The notes below the pieces were generated by a model. The model was not told where the DNA came from. It did no database searches and saw only the letters and a list, made by a program, of their open reading frames with translations. From Pseudoxanthomonas sp. Root65 (GTDB taxonomy: Bacteria; Pseudomonadota; Gammaproteobacteria; Xanthomonadales; Xanthomonadaceae), in contig NZ_LMHA01000001.1 of assembly GCF_001427635.1 (NCBI RefSeq), positions 460,017 to 524,016 on the forward strand: a DNA stretch of 64,000 nucleotides, written 5' to 3'. A program made the translations under genes and the position numbers. This document shows, in pieces, positions 47,237 to 55,986 of this stretch; the first letter of the stretch is position 1; every line of letters begins with the position of its first letter.

Positions 47237-47260
47237 GCGGCCCCGGTGTCCCGGGGCCGC
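47237..47260 (-). terminator. Hairpin terminator after the subtilase gene
   Basis: GCGGCCCCGG and CCGGGGCCGC form a perfect 10-bp stem with a TGTC loop, 24 bp after the subtilase stop. On the minus strand TTCGTGTC follows, a poor T-run. It would separate subtilase transcripts from gspF. Confidence 0.65.
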
Positions 47261-47283
47261 CATGCCGTGAATTGCCGTTCGTG

Positions 47284-49083
47284 TCAGGGCGCGGTGAAGC
47301 TGCCCCGCACGCTGACGCCGGCGAACTTCGTCTTGCCCACCAGAGAGACGTAGTACGTGCCTGCCTGCGGACTGGCGATGTTGATCACCTCATTGTTGCC
47401 CGGCCGCGCCGAACGCAGGTCGTAGTTCGTCGCCGTGGCCGCGCTGCCGAACTTCACGTAGACATCGGCATTGCCGCTGCCGCCGTAGCTGATGAACGAC
47501 AGGTTGGTGGCACCGGCCGGCACCACCAGCGCGTACTGCACCACCGCATCCTTCGCGCCGGTATTGCCACCGACCGCCACGTTGTTGGTCAGCGGCGTCG
47601 CCGTGGGCGGCTCGCCGCCGCCGATGACGGCCTGCACCGCCGCCGCCGCGTTGACGATGCCGGCACCGATCGGCCGGTTGGCCGGCGGCGCCACCGGGAA
47701 CGGACGCACGGTCGCCTTCAGCGTGGCCAGCACCTGCGCCGGCGTCAACGGCGTCGCGGCGACGCTCTGCATCAGCGCGACCACCGCCGCCACGTGCGGC
47801 GCCGACATCGACGTACCGCCCAGGCCGAAGTAGGTTTCGGTGGTGGGCACGGTGGTGCCCGCATTGCCGGCCGACCACACGTAACCACCCGGGTTGCCGT
47901 CGACGCTGCCGCCACCACCCGGCGCCGAGATGTCGACGCGCGCGCCGTAGTTGGAATACGAGGCGATGCCGCCGGTGATGCGCGTGGCGCCCACCGTGAT
48001 GACCCCGGCGCAGTTGCCGGGCGAGAAGCCTGTGACGTTGCTCGCATCGTTGCCCGCCGCCACCACCACCGTGCTGCCGTTGGCGATGGCGATGTTGAAG
48101 GCGTTCTGCTCCACCGCGCTGCAGGCGCCGGTACCGCCGAGGCTGAGATTGATGACTTCGGCCGGATTGGCATTGGCCGGCACACCGGCAACGGTACCGC
48201 CGGAGGCCCAGATCACAGCATCGGAAATGTCCGAGGTGTAACCGCCGCAGCGGCCCAGCACGCGCGCGGGCACGACCTTCGCATTGAAGGCGCCACCCGC
48301 CATGCCCTTGGCGTTGTTGGTCACCTGCGCGACCGTGCCGGTCACGTGGGTGCCATGCCAGCTGCTGTCCTGCACCGGAGAGCCCGCGTAGCACTCGCCC
48401 GCAACGGGATTCCAGTCGCCTTCGTCGAGCGGGTTGGCATCGCGCAGGTCACCATCGCGCGACACGAAGGTATCGCTGATGAAATCGTAGCCGGGCAGGA
48501 TGTTCGCATCGAGATCGCTGTGCGGCGTGATGCCGGTGTCGAGTACGGCGACCACCACGCCCGCGCCGGTCGCATCGTCCCAGGCGGCCGGCAGGTTGAT
48601 GCCGCCGACCGGATCCTTGAAGTGCCACTGATACTGGTTGTAGAAGCTGTCGTTGGGCACCAGCCGCGCATAGCGGCGCGCGTCCACCTCGACGAACTCC
48701 ACGTCCGGATCGGTCGCCAGCTGGCGCAGCAGGCTCTCGGCCTCGACGCGGTCCAGCTTGCGCGAGGTCTTCACCAGTTCCGCGCCAATGCCCAGGCGGC
48801 GCAGTTTCGCCGCACTCACGGCCTTGCCGTTCGAAGGACCGAGCGCAGCACGCGACACGGCGCCCAGCAGGGAACGCTGCAACGCGGTGCCGTTCGCGCG
48901 CGCCGTGCTGCCATCGCGGTACTTCACGATGAAGCGGTCATAGGTTTCGCCGTCGCGCAGACCAGCGGCACTGACATCACCCGCCGATGCACTCGCTGCG
49001 AAGCAACCAAACGCGACGATTGCGGCAAGTGCAGCAACCAGGGGACGACGGTGGGAAAGGCGGAAAGAAGAATATGGATTCAC
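47284..49083 (-). CDS. S8 family (subtilisin-like) extracellular serine protease
   Basis: A 599-residue secreted protease. It has a signal peptide (about 1-34, ASASAG) and a propeptide with a FIVKYRDGS start. The catalytic domain has Asp182 (VAVLDTGIT), His243 (SWHGTHVTGT), the AAGNDASNVTGFSPGN oxyanion block, and Ser425 (GGTSMSAPHVAA). Residues about 495-599 form a pre-peptidase C-terminal (PPC) domain (ADVYVKFG...AGTYYVSLVG). Similar Xanthomonas enzymes are exported by type II secretion, and this gene sits inside that cluster. The start is GTG at 49083 with GGAG about 10 bases upstream. It is transcribed in the same direction as gspF. Confidence 0.92.
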   Translation of the reverse strand: MNPYSSFRLSHRRPLVAALAAIVAFGCFAASASAGDVSAAGLRDGETYDRFIVKYRDGSTARANGTALQRSLLGAVSRAALGPSNGKAVSAAKLRRLGIGAELVKTSRKLDRVEAESLLRQLATDPDVEFVEVDARRYARLVPNDSFYNQYQWHFKDPVGGINLPAAWDDATGAGVVVAVLDTGITPHSDLDANILPGYDFISDTFVSRDGDLRDANPLDEGDWNPVAGECYAGSPVQDSSWHGTHVTGTVAQVTNNAKGMAGGAFNAKVVPARVLGRCGGYTSDISDAVIWASGGTVAGVPANANPAEVINLSLGGTGACSAVEQNAFNIAIANGSTVVVAAGNDASNVTGFSPGNCAGVITVGATRITGGIASYSNYGARVDISAPGGGGSVDGNPGGYVWSAGNAGTTVPTTETYFGLGGTSMSAPHVAAVVALMQSVAATPLTPAQVLATLKATVRPFPVAPPANRPIGAGIVNAAAAVQAVIGGGEPPTATPLTNNVAVGGNTGAKDAVVQYALVVPAGATNLSFISYGGSGNADVYVKFGSAATATNYDLRSARPGNNEVINIASPQAGTYYVSLVGKTKFAGVSVRGSFTAP

Positions 49084-49676
49084 TTGACCTGCTCCATGTC
49101 TACAAGGATGAACGAACTGGTTAACCCGTTTACAACGTGCGTACTCAATGACTTGCGACTTCCCTTTCAAGCGGCGCGTGCAGGTACCCCTGTTTACCTG
49201 TCACGACACTCTTCACGCAGCGCATACACCCTCTGCACATGGCTTTAACGCCTTGTTTTCAGCTGTTTCGTCGCGCTGGGTCGAACGTAGCAAATCTCTC
49301 GCAAATTGCACAACGCGGATGTAGTGTTCGATCACACGGAGTTGTTTTGCATCATCTCGGGATGAGGGGATGGGGAATGCGGGAATCGTTTTTCGGCGCG
49401 ACTGCTTTTTGTTTCGCACCTCCACATGCACGTCTTTTCCGCGACGCCTCCGCGTCGTGTTTCCTGTACCTGCGGCAGCACACCCCGGTGTTGCCGTTCG
49501 ATGTCCGCACACCCTTCTCCCTCGCTTCCGTTGCTTCGTGCGACCCGGCCCTGCGTCTCCCCTGTCGCAGGCCGCGCTGTCTGTTTCCCTGAGCAGTCCG
49601 CCTCGAATCCCCGTGCCGCCTGAAGGCCCGGGTGCTGTCGTATTCCCCCGAAAACACAGAATGAAGGACGTGATCG
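49084..49676. other. 593-bp divergent regulatory region
   Basis: This region separates the divergent subtilase and adhesin genes. It has lower GC than the neighbours, particularly 49084-49440. It must hold both promoters; I could not assign -10 and -35 boxes with confidence. AAGGA at 49664-49668 serves the adhesin start. GTGTTCGATCACAC at 49324-49337 has 4-bp inverted arms but is a poor match to a CRP/Clp site. No convincing small gene was found. Confidence 0.5.
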
Positions 49677-52600
49677 ATGAACAGGATTTACCGCAAGGTG
49701 TGGAACCCCTCCCTCGGCATGCTGGTGGTGGCCTCGGAGTTCGCGCGGCGTGCGCATGGCGTGCTGTCGTCCGGCGCGCCGGTGCGTGCGCGCCTGGGCG
49801 TGACGCTGTTGGCCACTGCGCTGCTCGCCTGCGTGTCGTCCGGCGCGGCGTTCGCGCACGACAAGCAGAAAGGCAAGCCGCAGAACGACAAGCCACAGAT
49901 CGGAACGGGTCCGGCCTTCTGCGTGGATGCGCGCGGCAATCCCATCATCGATGGACGTCCCGGCGAGAACGCGGTGTCCTGCGGTGACGGCGTCGATGCC
50001 TCCGGCCGCCATGCGGTCGCCGTGGGCTACAAGAGCATCGCCAACAAGGCCGGCGCCACCGCCGTCGGCGGTTACGCCGAGGCCAAAGGCGTGAACGCAA
50101 CGGCCGTGGGCTACGACAGCAGCGCGACCGCGCAGGGCGCGACGGCGCTGGGTAGCCAGAGCAACGCGACCGGCGCGAATGCCACCGCCGTCGGCACGCA
50201 GGCCAACGCGACCGCAACGGGCGCGAGCGCCATCGGCACGGGCAGCAGCGCCACGGGCGCCTATGCCGGCGCGTTCGGAAGTGCGTCGTCGGCAGCGGGC
50301 ACGCAGTCGCTGGCCGCCGGCCACACGAGTACGGCGAGCGGCGTCGCGACGGTGGCGGTCGGCGGATTCGCCAATGCCTCGGGCGGTTTCGACACGGCGG
50401 TCGGCTATGGTTCCGAAGCCAGCGGCGGCGACAGCACCGCGCTCGGCTCCGGCTCCCTCGCCACCGGCTACAACAGCGTGGCGGTGGGTGGATCGCTGCT
50501 CGGCTTCCTGCCGACCGAAGCGTCGGGCGATTTCTCGACCGCGGTGGGCGGCGGCGCGTGGGCGCCGGGCACGAACGCGACGGCCATCGGCAACCTGGCC
50601 TCGGCCAGCGCCGACAACAGCGTGGCGCTCGGCGGCGATTCCGTTGCCGACCGCGAGGACACCGTATCGGTCGGCAGCGCCGGCAGTGAGCGGCAGATCA
50701 CCAACGTCGCGGCGGGCACGGAAGGCACCGATGCGGTGAACGTCGACCAGCTCAACGCCGTCGCCGAAGCGTCCGAAGACGCTACCCGCTACTTCAAGGC
50801 GAACGGCGAAGGCGATGGCAGCGACGATGCGACCGCGACCGGCGACTACGCGACCGCCTCCGGCTCCGCCGCGCTGGCAGAGGGTGTCGGCGCGACCGCG
50901 ACCGGCTCCGGTGCCTTCGCACTGGCCGACGGTGCGACGGCCACGGGCTCTGGCGCCACGGCGAGCGGCAGCAACAGCGTGGCCAACGGCAGCAGTGCCG
51001 AAGCCAGCGGGGAATCCAGCATCGCCATCGGCGGCTCGGTGGATGCCTTCGATGCCGATGGAAATCCGATCACCGTCAACACCGTGGCCTCCGGCCTGGG
51101 TGCCACGGCCGTCGGCTCGGGCAGCCTGGCGTCGGGACTCGGCAGTTCGTCATTCGGTGTGCTCAGCGAAGCGAGTGGCGAAGCCAGTTCCGCCTTCGGT
51201 TATGGCAGCGCGGCGAGCGGTGCCTATGCCTCCAGCTTCGGCCATGCCAGCGGCGCCACCGGCGACTACAGCGTGGCCGTCGGCGGACCGGCGGACCTGA
51301 TCCCCGGTTTCGGCTTCCTGGTCTACACCCAGGCCAGCGGCTTCAGTGCCGCGGCGTTCGGTGCTGGCGCGATCGCGGCCGGCGACTACAGCCTGGCGGC
51401 CGGCAGCCTGGCCGAAGCCTCCGGACTGGAAAGCACGGCGGCGGGCTTCTTCTCCTATGCGCCGGGCGACTATGCCACCGCGCTGGGCGCGGAATCCTGG
51501 GCCAGCGGCGACAACAGCACGGCGGTCGGCTTCTACAGCACGGCGCTGGGCGACAACAGCGTGGCACTCGGCGCCAACTCGACGGCGGACCGCGACAACA
51601 CGGTTTCCGTGGGTGACGTGGGCAGCGAACGGCAGGTCACCAACGTGGCGGCGGGCACGGAAGGCACCGATGCGGTGAACGTCGACCAGCTCAACGCCGT
51701 GGCGGAAGCTTCGGAGAACGCGACGCGCTACTTCAAGGCCAACGGCGCCAATGACGGCACCGATGACGCAGTTGCGAATGGCGACTACGCCACGGCCTCC
51801 GGCTCGGCCGCGCGGGCCGAAGGCGTCGGCGCGACCGCGACCGGCTCCGGTGCTTTTGCACTGGCGAACGGCGCGACGGCGACCGGCTTCAACGCCACCG
51901 CCACCGGTGCGAACAGCGTCGCCAATGGTGCCGGTGCGCAGGCCACCGGCGCAGGCTCGGTGGCCGTCGGCGGCCAGCGTCAGCTGTTCGACGAGAACGG
52001 CGATCCCGTGCTCGATGAAGACGGAAATCCGGTGTATGCCAGCACCGAAGCCACGGCAGACGATGCCACGGCGGTGGGCGTAGGCGCGGTCGCCAGCGAG
52101 GTCGGTGCGAGCGCGGTAGGCGCGGGTGCGAATGCCTCCGGTGCCTATTCCTCCGCGCTCGGCACCGAGGCCAGCGCATCGGGCACACAGGCCACGGCCG
52201 TCGGCTTCCGCAGCGATGCGTCGGATGACGCTGCCTCCGCCATCGGCAGCTACAGCAGTGCGTCCAACTTCGGTGCCTCGGCCTTCGGCTACGGCGCCGA
52301 GGCCAGCGGCAACAGCGCCACGGCACTGGGTTTCGGCGCGGTGGCGAGCAACTTCGACTCCACCGCGCTGGGTTCCAACTCCATCGCCAGCGGCGACAAC
52401 AGTGTGGCCGTCGGTGGTGCGTTCTTCGGCTTCATTCCGACCGAGGCCTCGGGCGACTACTCCGTTGCCGTCGGTGGTGGCGCTTTCACGCCCGGCTTCA
52501 ATGCGGTCGCGCTGGGCAACCTCGCGACGGCCGAAGCCGACAACAGTGTCGCCATCGGTGGTGATTCGGTTGCGGATCGCGAGGACAGCGTATCGGTCGG

Positions 52601-55466
52601 CAGTGCCGGCAGCGAGCGGCAGATCACCAACGTGGCGGCGGGTACCGAGGACACCGATGCGGTGAACCTGGGCCAGTTGAACGACGTTGCGGAAGCATCG
52701 GAAAACGCCACCCGCTACTTCAAGGCGAACGGCGAAGGCGACGGTACGGACGATGCGGTGGCCAGCGGCGACTACGCAACGGCGTCGGGCTCTGCCGCAC
52801 TCGCCGAGGGTGTCGGCGCGACCGCGACCGGCTCCGGCGCCTTCGCACTGGCGAACGGCGCAACGGCGACCGGCTTCAATGCCAGCGCCACCGGCGCGAA
52901 CAGCGTCGCCAACGGTGCCGGTGCGCAAGCGGTTGGCGCAGGCTCGGTGGCCGTCGGCGGCCAGCGTCAGTTGTTCGACGAGAACGGCGATCCGCTGCTC
53001 GACGAAGACGGCAATCCCGTCTATGCCAGCACGGAAGCGACGGCCGACGACGCCACCGCCCTCGGCGCAGGCGCCATCGCCGGCGAGGTCGGCGCCAGTG
53101 CAATCGGCGCGGGCGCGAATGCATCCGGTGCCTACGCCACCGCGCTGGGCACGGAAGCGTCGGCGTCCGAGACCCAGTCCACCGCCGTCGGCTTCCGCAG
53201 CAGTGCCGACGGACTGGCCTCCACCACGGTGGGTGGTTACAGCAGCGCGGCAGGCGACTTCGCCTCGGCCTTCGGTTACGGCGCGGCGGCGGGTGGCAGC
53301 GGCGCGACCGCGGTGGGCGAAGGTGCGAGTGCGGGCGGCGATGAAAGCACGGCGGTCGGCGGCACCACCTTCTTCGGCCTCATCAACACGCGCGCCAGCG
53401 GCACCGGCGGTTCGGCGTTCGGCAATGGCGCCTGGGCCACCGGCGAATACAGCACCGCGCTGGGCCACAACAGCTACGCCGACGGCGACGACAGCGTGGC
53501 GATCGGTGTGAACTCGGTGGCGGAGGCGAGCAACAGCGTCGCGATCGGCGCCAACTCGTGGAACGATCGCGCCGACACCGTGTCGGTCGGCGATGTGGGT
53601 GCCGAACGCCAGATCACCAACGTGGCGGCCGGCACCGAAGGCACGGATGCGGTGAATCTGGATCAGCTCAACGCCGTGGCCGAGGCCTCGGGGAACGCCA
53701 CGCGCTACTTCAAGGCGAACGGCGCGGGCGATGGCAGCGACGATGCGACCGCGACCGGCGACTACGCGACCGCCTCCGGTTCGGCCGCACTGGCAGAGGG
53801 CACCGGCGCGACGGCGACCGGCTCCGGCGCGTTCGCACTGGCGGACGCTGCGACCGCCACCGGCTTCAACGCCACCGCGAGCGGCGCCAACAGCGTCGCC
53901 AGCGGTGCGGGCGCGCAGGCGGCCGGTGCAGGTGCCGTCGCGATAGGCGGGCAGCGGCAGCTGTTCGATGAGGACGGCAACCCGCTGCTGGATGAGGACG
54001 GCAATCCCGTCTACGCCAGTACGGAAGCGACGGCGGACGATGCGACGGCCGTGGGTGCGGGCGCCGTGGCCAGCGACACCGGCGCGACCGCGACCGGTGC
54101 GGGCGCCAGCGCGTCCGGTGCCTATGCCACTGCGACCGGCACGGAAAGTGCCGCGTCGGGCCTGCAGGCTACCGCCACCGGGTTCCGCAGCGATGCCTCG
54201 GGCGATGGCTCGGCCGCCATCGGCAGTTACAGCAATGCCTCCGCCTTCGCCGCATCCGCGTTCGGCTATGGCGCGGAGGCGTCGCAGGAGAGCGCCACCG
54301 CGCTGGGCTTCGGCGCCGTGGCGAGCAACTACGATGCCACCGCGCTGGGCTCGAACGCCGTCGCCAGCGGCGACAACAGCGTGGCGGTCGGCGGCGCGTT
54401 CTTCGGCTTCCTGCCCACCGAAGCGTCGGGTGACTACTCCGTCGCCGTGGGTGGCGGCGCGTACACGCCGGGGGTCAACGCGGTCGCATTGGGCAACCTG
54501 GCCACGGCCGAAGCCGACAACAGCGTGGCCATCGGTGGCGATTCCGTCGCCGATCGGGAGGACACCGTGTCGGTCGGCAGCGCCGGCAGCGAGCGGCAGA
54601 TCACCAACGTCGCGGCCGGTACCCAGGCCACCGACGCGGTGAACATGTCGCAGCTGAGTTTCGTCGCCAGTGCGCTGGGCGGCGGCGCCGGCTTCTCCGG
54701 CGGCGTGTTCATCGCGCCGAGCTACACGATCCAGGGCACGTCGTACAACAACGTGGGCGCGGCGTTCACCGCCGTCGACGCCAAGCTCAACGAGTTGTAC
54801 GGCATGTACAGCGGATCGGGTAGCGGCGCCACCGCATCCGCCAGTGCGGCACCGCCGACGCAGGCTAGCCAGGGCCAGGTCGCCGGCGGGACGGCCGCGG
54901 CGCCCAGCGACGGCGGCAACGCGTCGTCGCCGACCCGCGGCACGGCGACCACCACGGATGCCGCCGGCAGCGGCGCCGTGGCCAGTAGCCAGCCTGCGGT
55001 CGCGGCACCGACCGACACGACCGCGGCAGCGGACGTGCCGGCCGCGGCGGCGTCCTACGCCGATGCGGGCGACGCCAACACGCTCAGCAGCGCACAGTCC
55101 TATACCGATCAGTCCTCGGCGAGCACGCTGGCCAGTGCGAAGGCGTACGCCGACTTCCAGGTCAAGGCGCTGGAGGACGACTTCAACGCCTTCCGCGGCG
55201 ATGTGGACCGTCGCTTCTCCGAGCAGGATCGTCGTCTCGACCGGATGGGCGCCATGAGCTCGGCGATGTTGAACATGGCGATCAATGCCGCCGGCAGCCG
55301 CAGTCCGCGCGGACGGGTCGCCGTGGGCGCGGGTTGGCAGAACGGCGAGAACGCCTTGTCGGTGGGCTACTCCAAGCCGATCGGCGAGCGTGCGTCGTTC
55401 AGCATCGGTGGCGCGTTCAGCGGCGACGAGAAGTCGGCTGGCGTGGGTTTCGGTATCGACCTGTAA
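49677..55466 (+). CDS. Giant trimeric autotransporter adhesin (YadA-like)
   Basis: A 1929-residue type Vc autotransporter. The N-terminus MNRIYRKVWNPSLGMLVVAS is an extended signal peptide region (ESPR), followed by the hydrophobic core near 40-58. The passenger is built of YadA-head repeats with SAxA, GxxAxAxG, S-VAVG and ATAVG turns. It is divided by five neck motifs of the form DTVSVG-x-x-GSERQITNVAAGT at nucleotide positions near 50660, 51600, 52590, 53580 and 54560. The first four are followed by TRYFKANG spacers. A Pro/Ala/Thr-rich stretch (about 1720-1790), a coiled coil (ALEDDFNAFRGDVDRRFSEQDRRL) and the four-strand YadA anchor (about 1850-1929, ending GVGFGIDL) complete it. Trimers would bind surfaces or host matrix. 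Confidence 0.95.
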   Translation: MNRIYRKVWNPSLGMLVVASEFARRAHGVLSSGAPVRARLGVTLLATALLACVSSGAAFAHDKQKGKPQNDKPQIGTGPAFCVDARGNPIIDGRPGENAVSCGDGVDASGRHAVAVGYKSIANKAGATAVGGYAEAKGVNATAVGYDSSATAQGATALGSQSNATGANATAVGTQANATATGASAIGTGSSATGAYAGAFGSASSAAGTQSLAAGHTSTASGVATVAVGGFANASGGFDTAVGYGSEASGGDSTALGSGSLATGYNSVAVGGSLLGFLPTEASGDFSTAVGGGAWAPGTNATAIGNLASASADNSVALGGDSVADREDTVSVGSAGSERQITNVAAGTEGTDAVNVDQLNAVAEASEDATRYFKANGEGDGSDDATATGDYATASGSAALAEGVGATATGSGAFALADGATATGSGATASGSNSVANGSSAEASGESSIAIGGSVDAFDADGNPITVNTVASGLGATAVGSGSLASGLGSSSFGVLSEASGEASSAFGYGSAASGAYASSFGHASGATGDYSVAVGGPADLIPGFGFLVYTQASGFSAAAFGAGAIAAGDYSLAAGSLAEASGLESTAAGFFSYAPGDYATALGAESWASGDNSTAVGFYSTALGDNSVALGANSTADRDNTVSVGDVGSERQVTNVAAGTEGTDAVNVDQLNAVAEASENATRYFKANGANDGTDDAVANGDYATASGSAARAEGVGATATGSGAFALANGATATGFNATATGANSVANGAGAQATGAGSVAVGGQRQLFDENGDPVLDEDGNPVYASTEATADDATAVGVGAVASEVGASAVGAGANASGAYSSALGTEASASGTQATAVGFRSDASDDAASAIGSYSSASNFGASAFGYGAEASGNSATALGFGAVASNFDSTALGSNSIASGDNSVAVGGAFFGFIPTEASGDYSVAVGGGAFTPGFNAVALGNLATAEADNSVAIGGDSVADREDSVSVGSAGSERQITNVAAGTEDTDAVNLGQLNDVAEASENATRYFKANGEGDGTDDAVASGDYATASGSAALAEGVGATATGSGAFALANGATATGFNASATGANSVANGAGAQAVGAGSVAVGGQRQLFDENGDPLLDEDGNPVYASTEATADDATALGAGAIAGEVGASAIGAGANASGAYATALGTEASASETQSTAVGFRSSADGLASTTVGGYSSAAGDFASAFGYGAAAGGSGATAVGEGASAGGDESTAVGGTTFFGLINTRASGTGGSAFGNGAWATGEYSTALGHNSYADGDDSVAIGVNSVAEASNSVAIGANSWNDRADTVSVGDVGAERQITNVAAGTEGTDAVNLDQLNAVAEASGNATRYFKANGAGDGSDDATATGDYATASGSAALAEGTGATATGSGAFALADAATATGFNATASGANSVASGAGAQAAGAGAVAIGGQRQLFDEDGNPLLDEDGNPVYASTEATADDATAVGAGAVASDTGATATGAGASASGAYATATGTESAASGLQATATGFRSDASGDGSAAIGSYSNASAFAASAFGYGAEASQESATALGFGAVASNYDATALGSNAVASGDNSVAVGGAFFGFLPTEASGDYSVAVGGGAYTPGVNAVALGNLATAEADNSVAIGGDSVADREDTVSVGSAGSERQITNVAAGTQATDAVNMSQLSFVASALGGGAGFSGGVFIAPSYTIQGTSYNNVGAAFTAVDAKLNELYGMYSGSGSGATASASAAPPTQASQGQVAGGTAAAPSDGGNASSPTRGTATTTDAAGSGAVASSQPAVAAPTDTTAAADVPAAAASYADAGDANTLSSAQSYTDQSSASTLASAKAYADFQVKALEDDFNAFRGDVDRRFSEQDRRLDRMGAMSSAMLNMAINAAGSRSPRGRVAVGAGWQNGENALSVGYSKPIGERASFSIGGAFSGDEKSAGVGFGIDL
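50640..54670 (+). repeat. Long tandem modules within the adhesin gene
   Basis: A unit of about 1 kb (neck, FKANG spacer, GSGAFALA head block, QRQLFDENGDP insert, ASTEATADDATA, further heads) recurs with high DNA similarity. The three QRQLFDE blocks lie near 51970, 52966 and 53952; the GATATGSGAFALA blocks lie near 50895, 51835, 52820 and 53815. The first module has a different insert (VDAFDADGNPITVN). Such near-identical direct repeats allow expansion or contraction by recombination and are prone to misassembly. Confidence 0.85.
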
Positions 55467-55485
55467 CCCATCCGCTGCAACGAAG

Positions 55486-55516
55486 AAGGGCCCGGCATGG
55501 CCGGGCCCTTTCTTTT
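55486..55516 (+). terminator. Rho-independent terminator after the adhesin gene
   Basis: AAGGGCCCGGC-ATG-GCCGGGCCCTT is a perfect 11-bp stem followed by TCTTTT on the plus strand, 19 bp after the stop. On the minus strand the stem is preceded by the end of the small exported-protein gene, so it may work in both directions. Confidence 0.9.
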
Positions 55517-55532
55517 CAGGCGAACCGCCGAC

Positions 55533-55982
55533 TCAGTCGCATACCATGCGGCCCTTCGGCAACACGCGTGGATTGCCCAGCGCGAAGGCCTGGATCGGCC
55601 GCTCCCACATCTCGAACGAAGACACGCCCGGCGTGACGCCACAGCTGCTGGCGTATTCGAACCGTTCGCCGTCGGCGGACACGTAGAGGTCGAACTTGAC
55701 CGCCACCGGCAGCGTGCTACTGACCATCAGCGTGGTCTGCGTGGCATCACCGCTGCGCGTGGCGCGCAGGTTGCCCGGCGCGTCGCCGGCGGGCGCGGAC
55801 GTCGTGACCTTGCCGTCGACGAGCTCGACCTGCAGCGCCAGCGAGGGCGAGCCCGTGCCGATGGCAAAACCGGCGGGCAGGTCGCCGCGCGTCAGCGTCT
55901 TCGGCGCGGGCTTGCCGGCCGCTGCGATCACCGGCATCGCGCACATCGCCGCCAGCAGGCATCCCGTCAGCATCCTGTTCAT
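55533..55982 (-). CDS. Small exported protein downstream of gspE
   Basis: A 149-residue protein with a signal peptide (about 1-21, cut after VIAAA). The mature domain is mostly beta-strand (LALQVELVDGKVTTSAP, TTLMVSSTLPVAVKFDLYVSADGERF) with two cysteines, SSCGVTPG and the penultimate residue (MVCD). I do not recognise a family. Its ATG at 55982 is 4 bp after the gspE stop, so it is probably co-transcribed with the secretion ATPase. It could be a type II substrate or a periplasmic accessory; neither can be shown from sequence. Confidence 0.65.
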   Translation of the reverse strand: MNRMLTGCLLAAMCAMPVIAAAGKPAPKTLTRGDLPAGFAIGTGSPSLALQVELVDGKVTTSAPAGDAPGNLRATRSGDATQTTLMVSSTLPVAVKFDLYVSADGERFEYASSCGVTPGVSSFEMWERPIQAFALGNPRVLPKGRMVCD

Positions 55983-55986
55983 CGCC

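Noticed and set aside
46201..49248. A 1015-codon open frame on the plus strand opposite gspF and the subtilase gene
   Set aside because: It is rich in Arg, His, Gln and Ala with no domain, lies wholly antisense to two genes with clear catalytic motifs, and is the expected product of high-GC codon bias.
49324..49337. GTGTTCGATCACAC as a CRP/Clp operator for the adhesin or subtilase
   Set aside because: Only the outer four bases on each side are complementary and the left half does not fit TGTGA at the right spacing.
51150..53468. A 772-codon minus-strand frame opposite the adhesin gene
   Set aside because: It only mirrors the adhesin repeats; the plus strand has ESPR, necks and the YadA anchor.
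50640..54670. Regularly spaced direct repeats resembling an array
   Set aside because: The repeats are about 1 kb apart, keep the reading frame and encode YadA necks; they are not CRISPR repeats.
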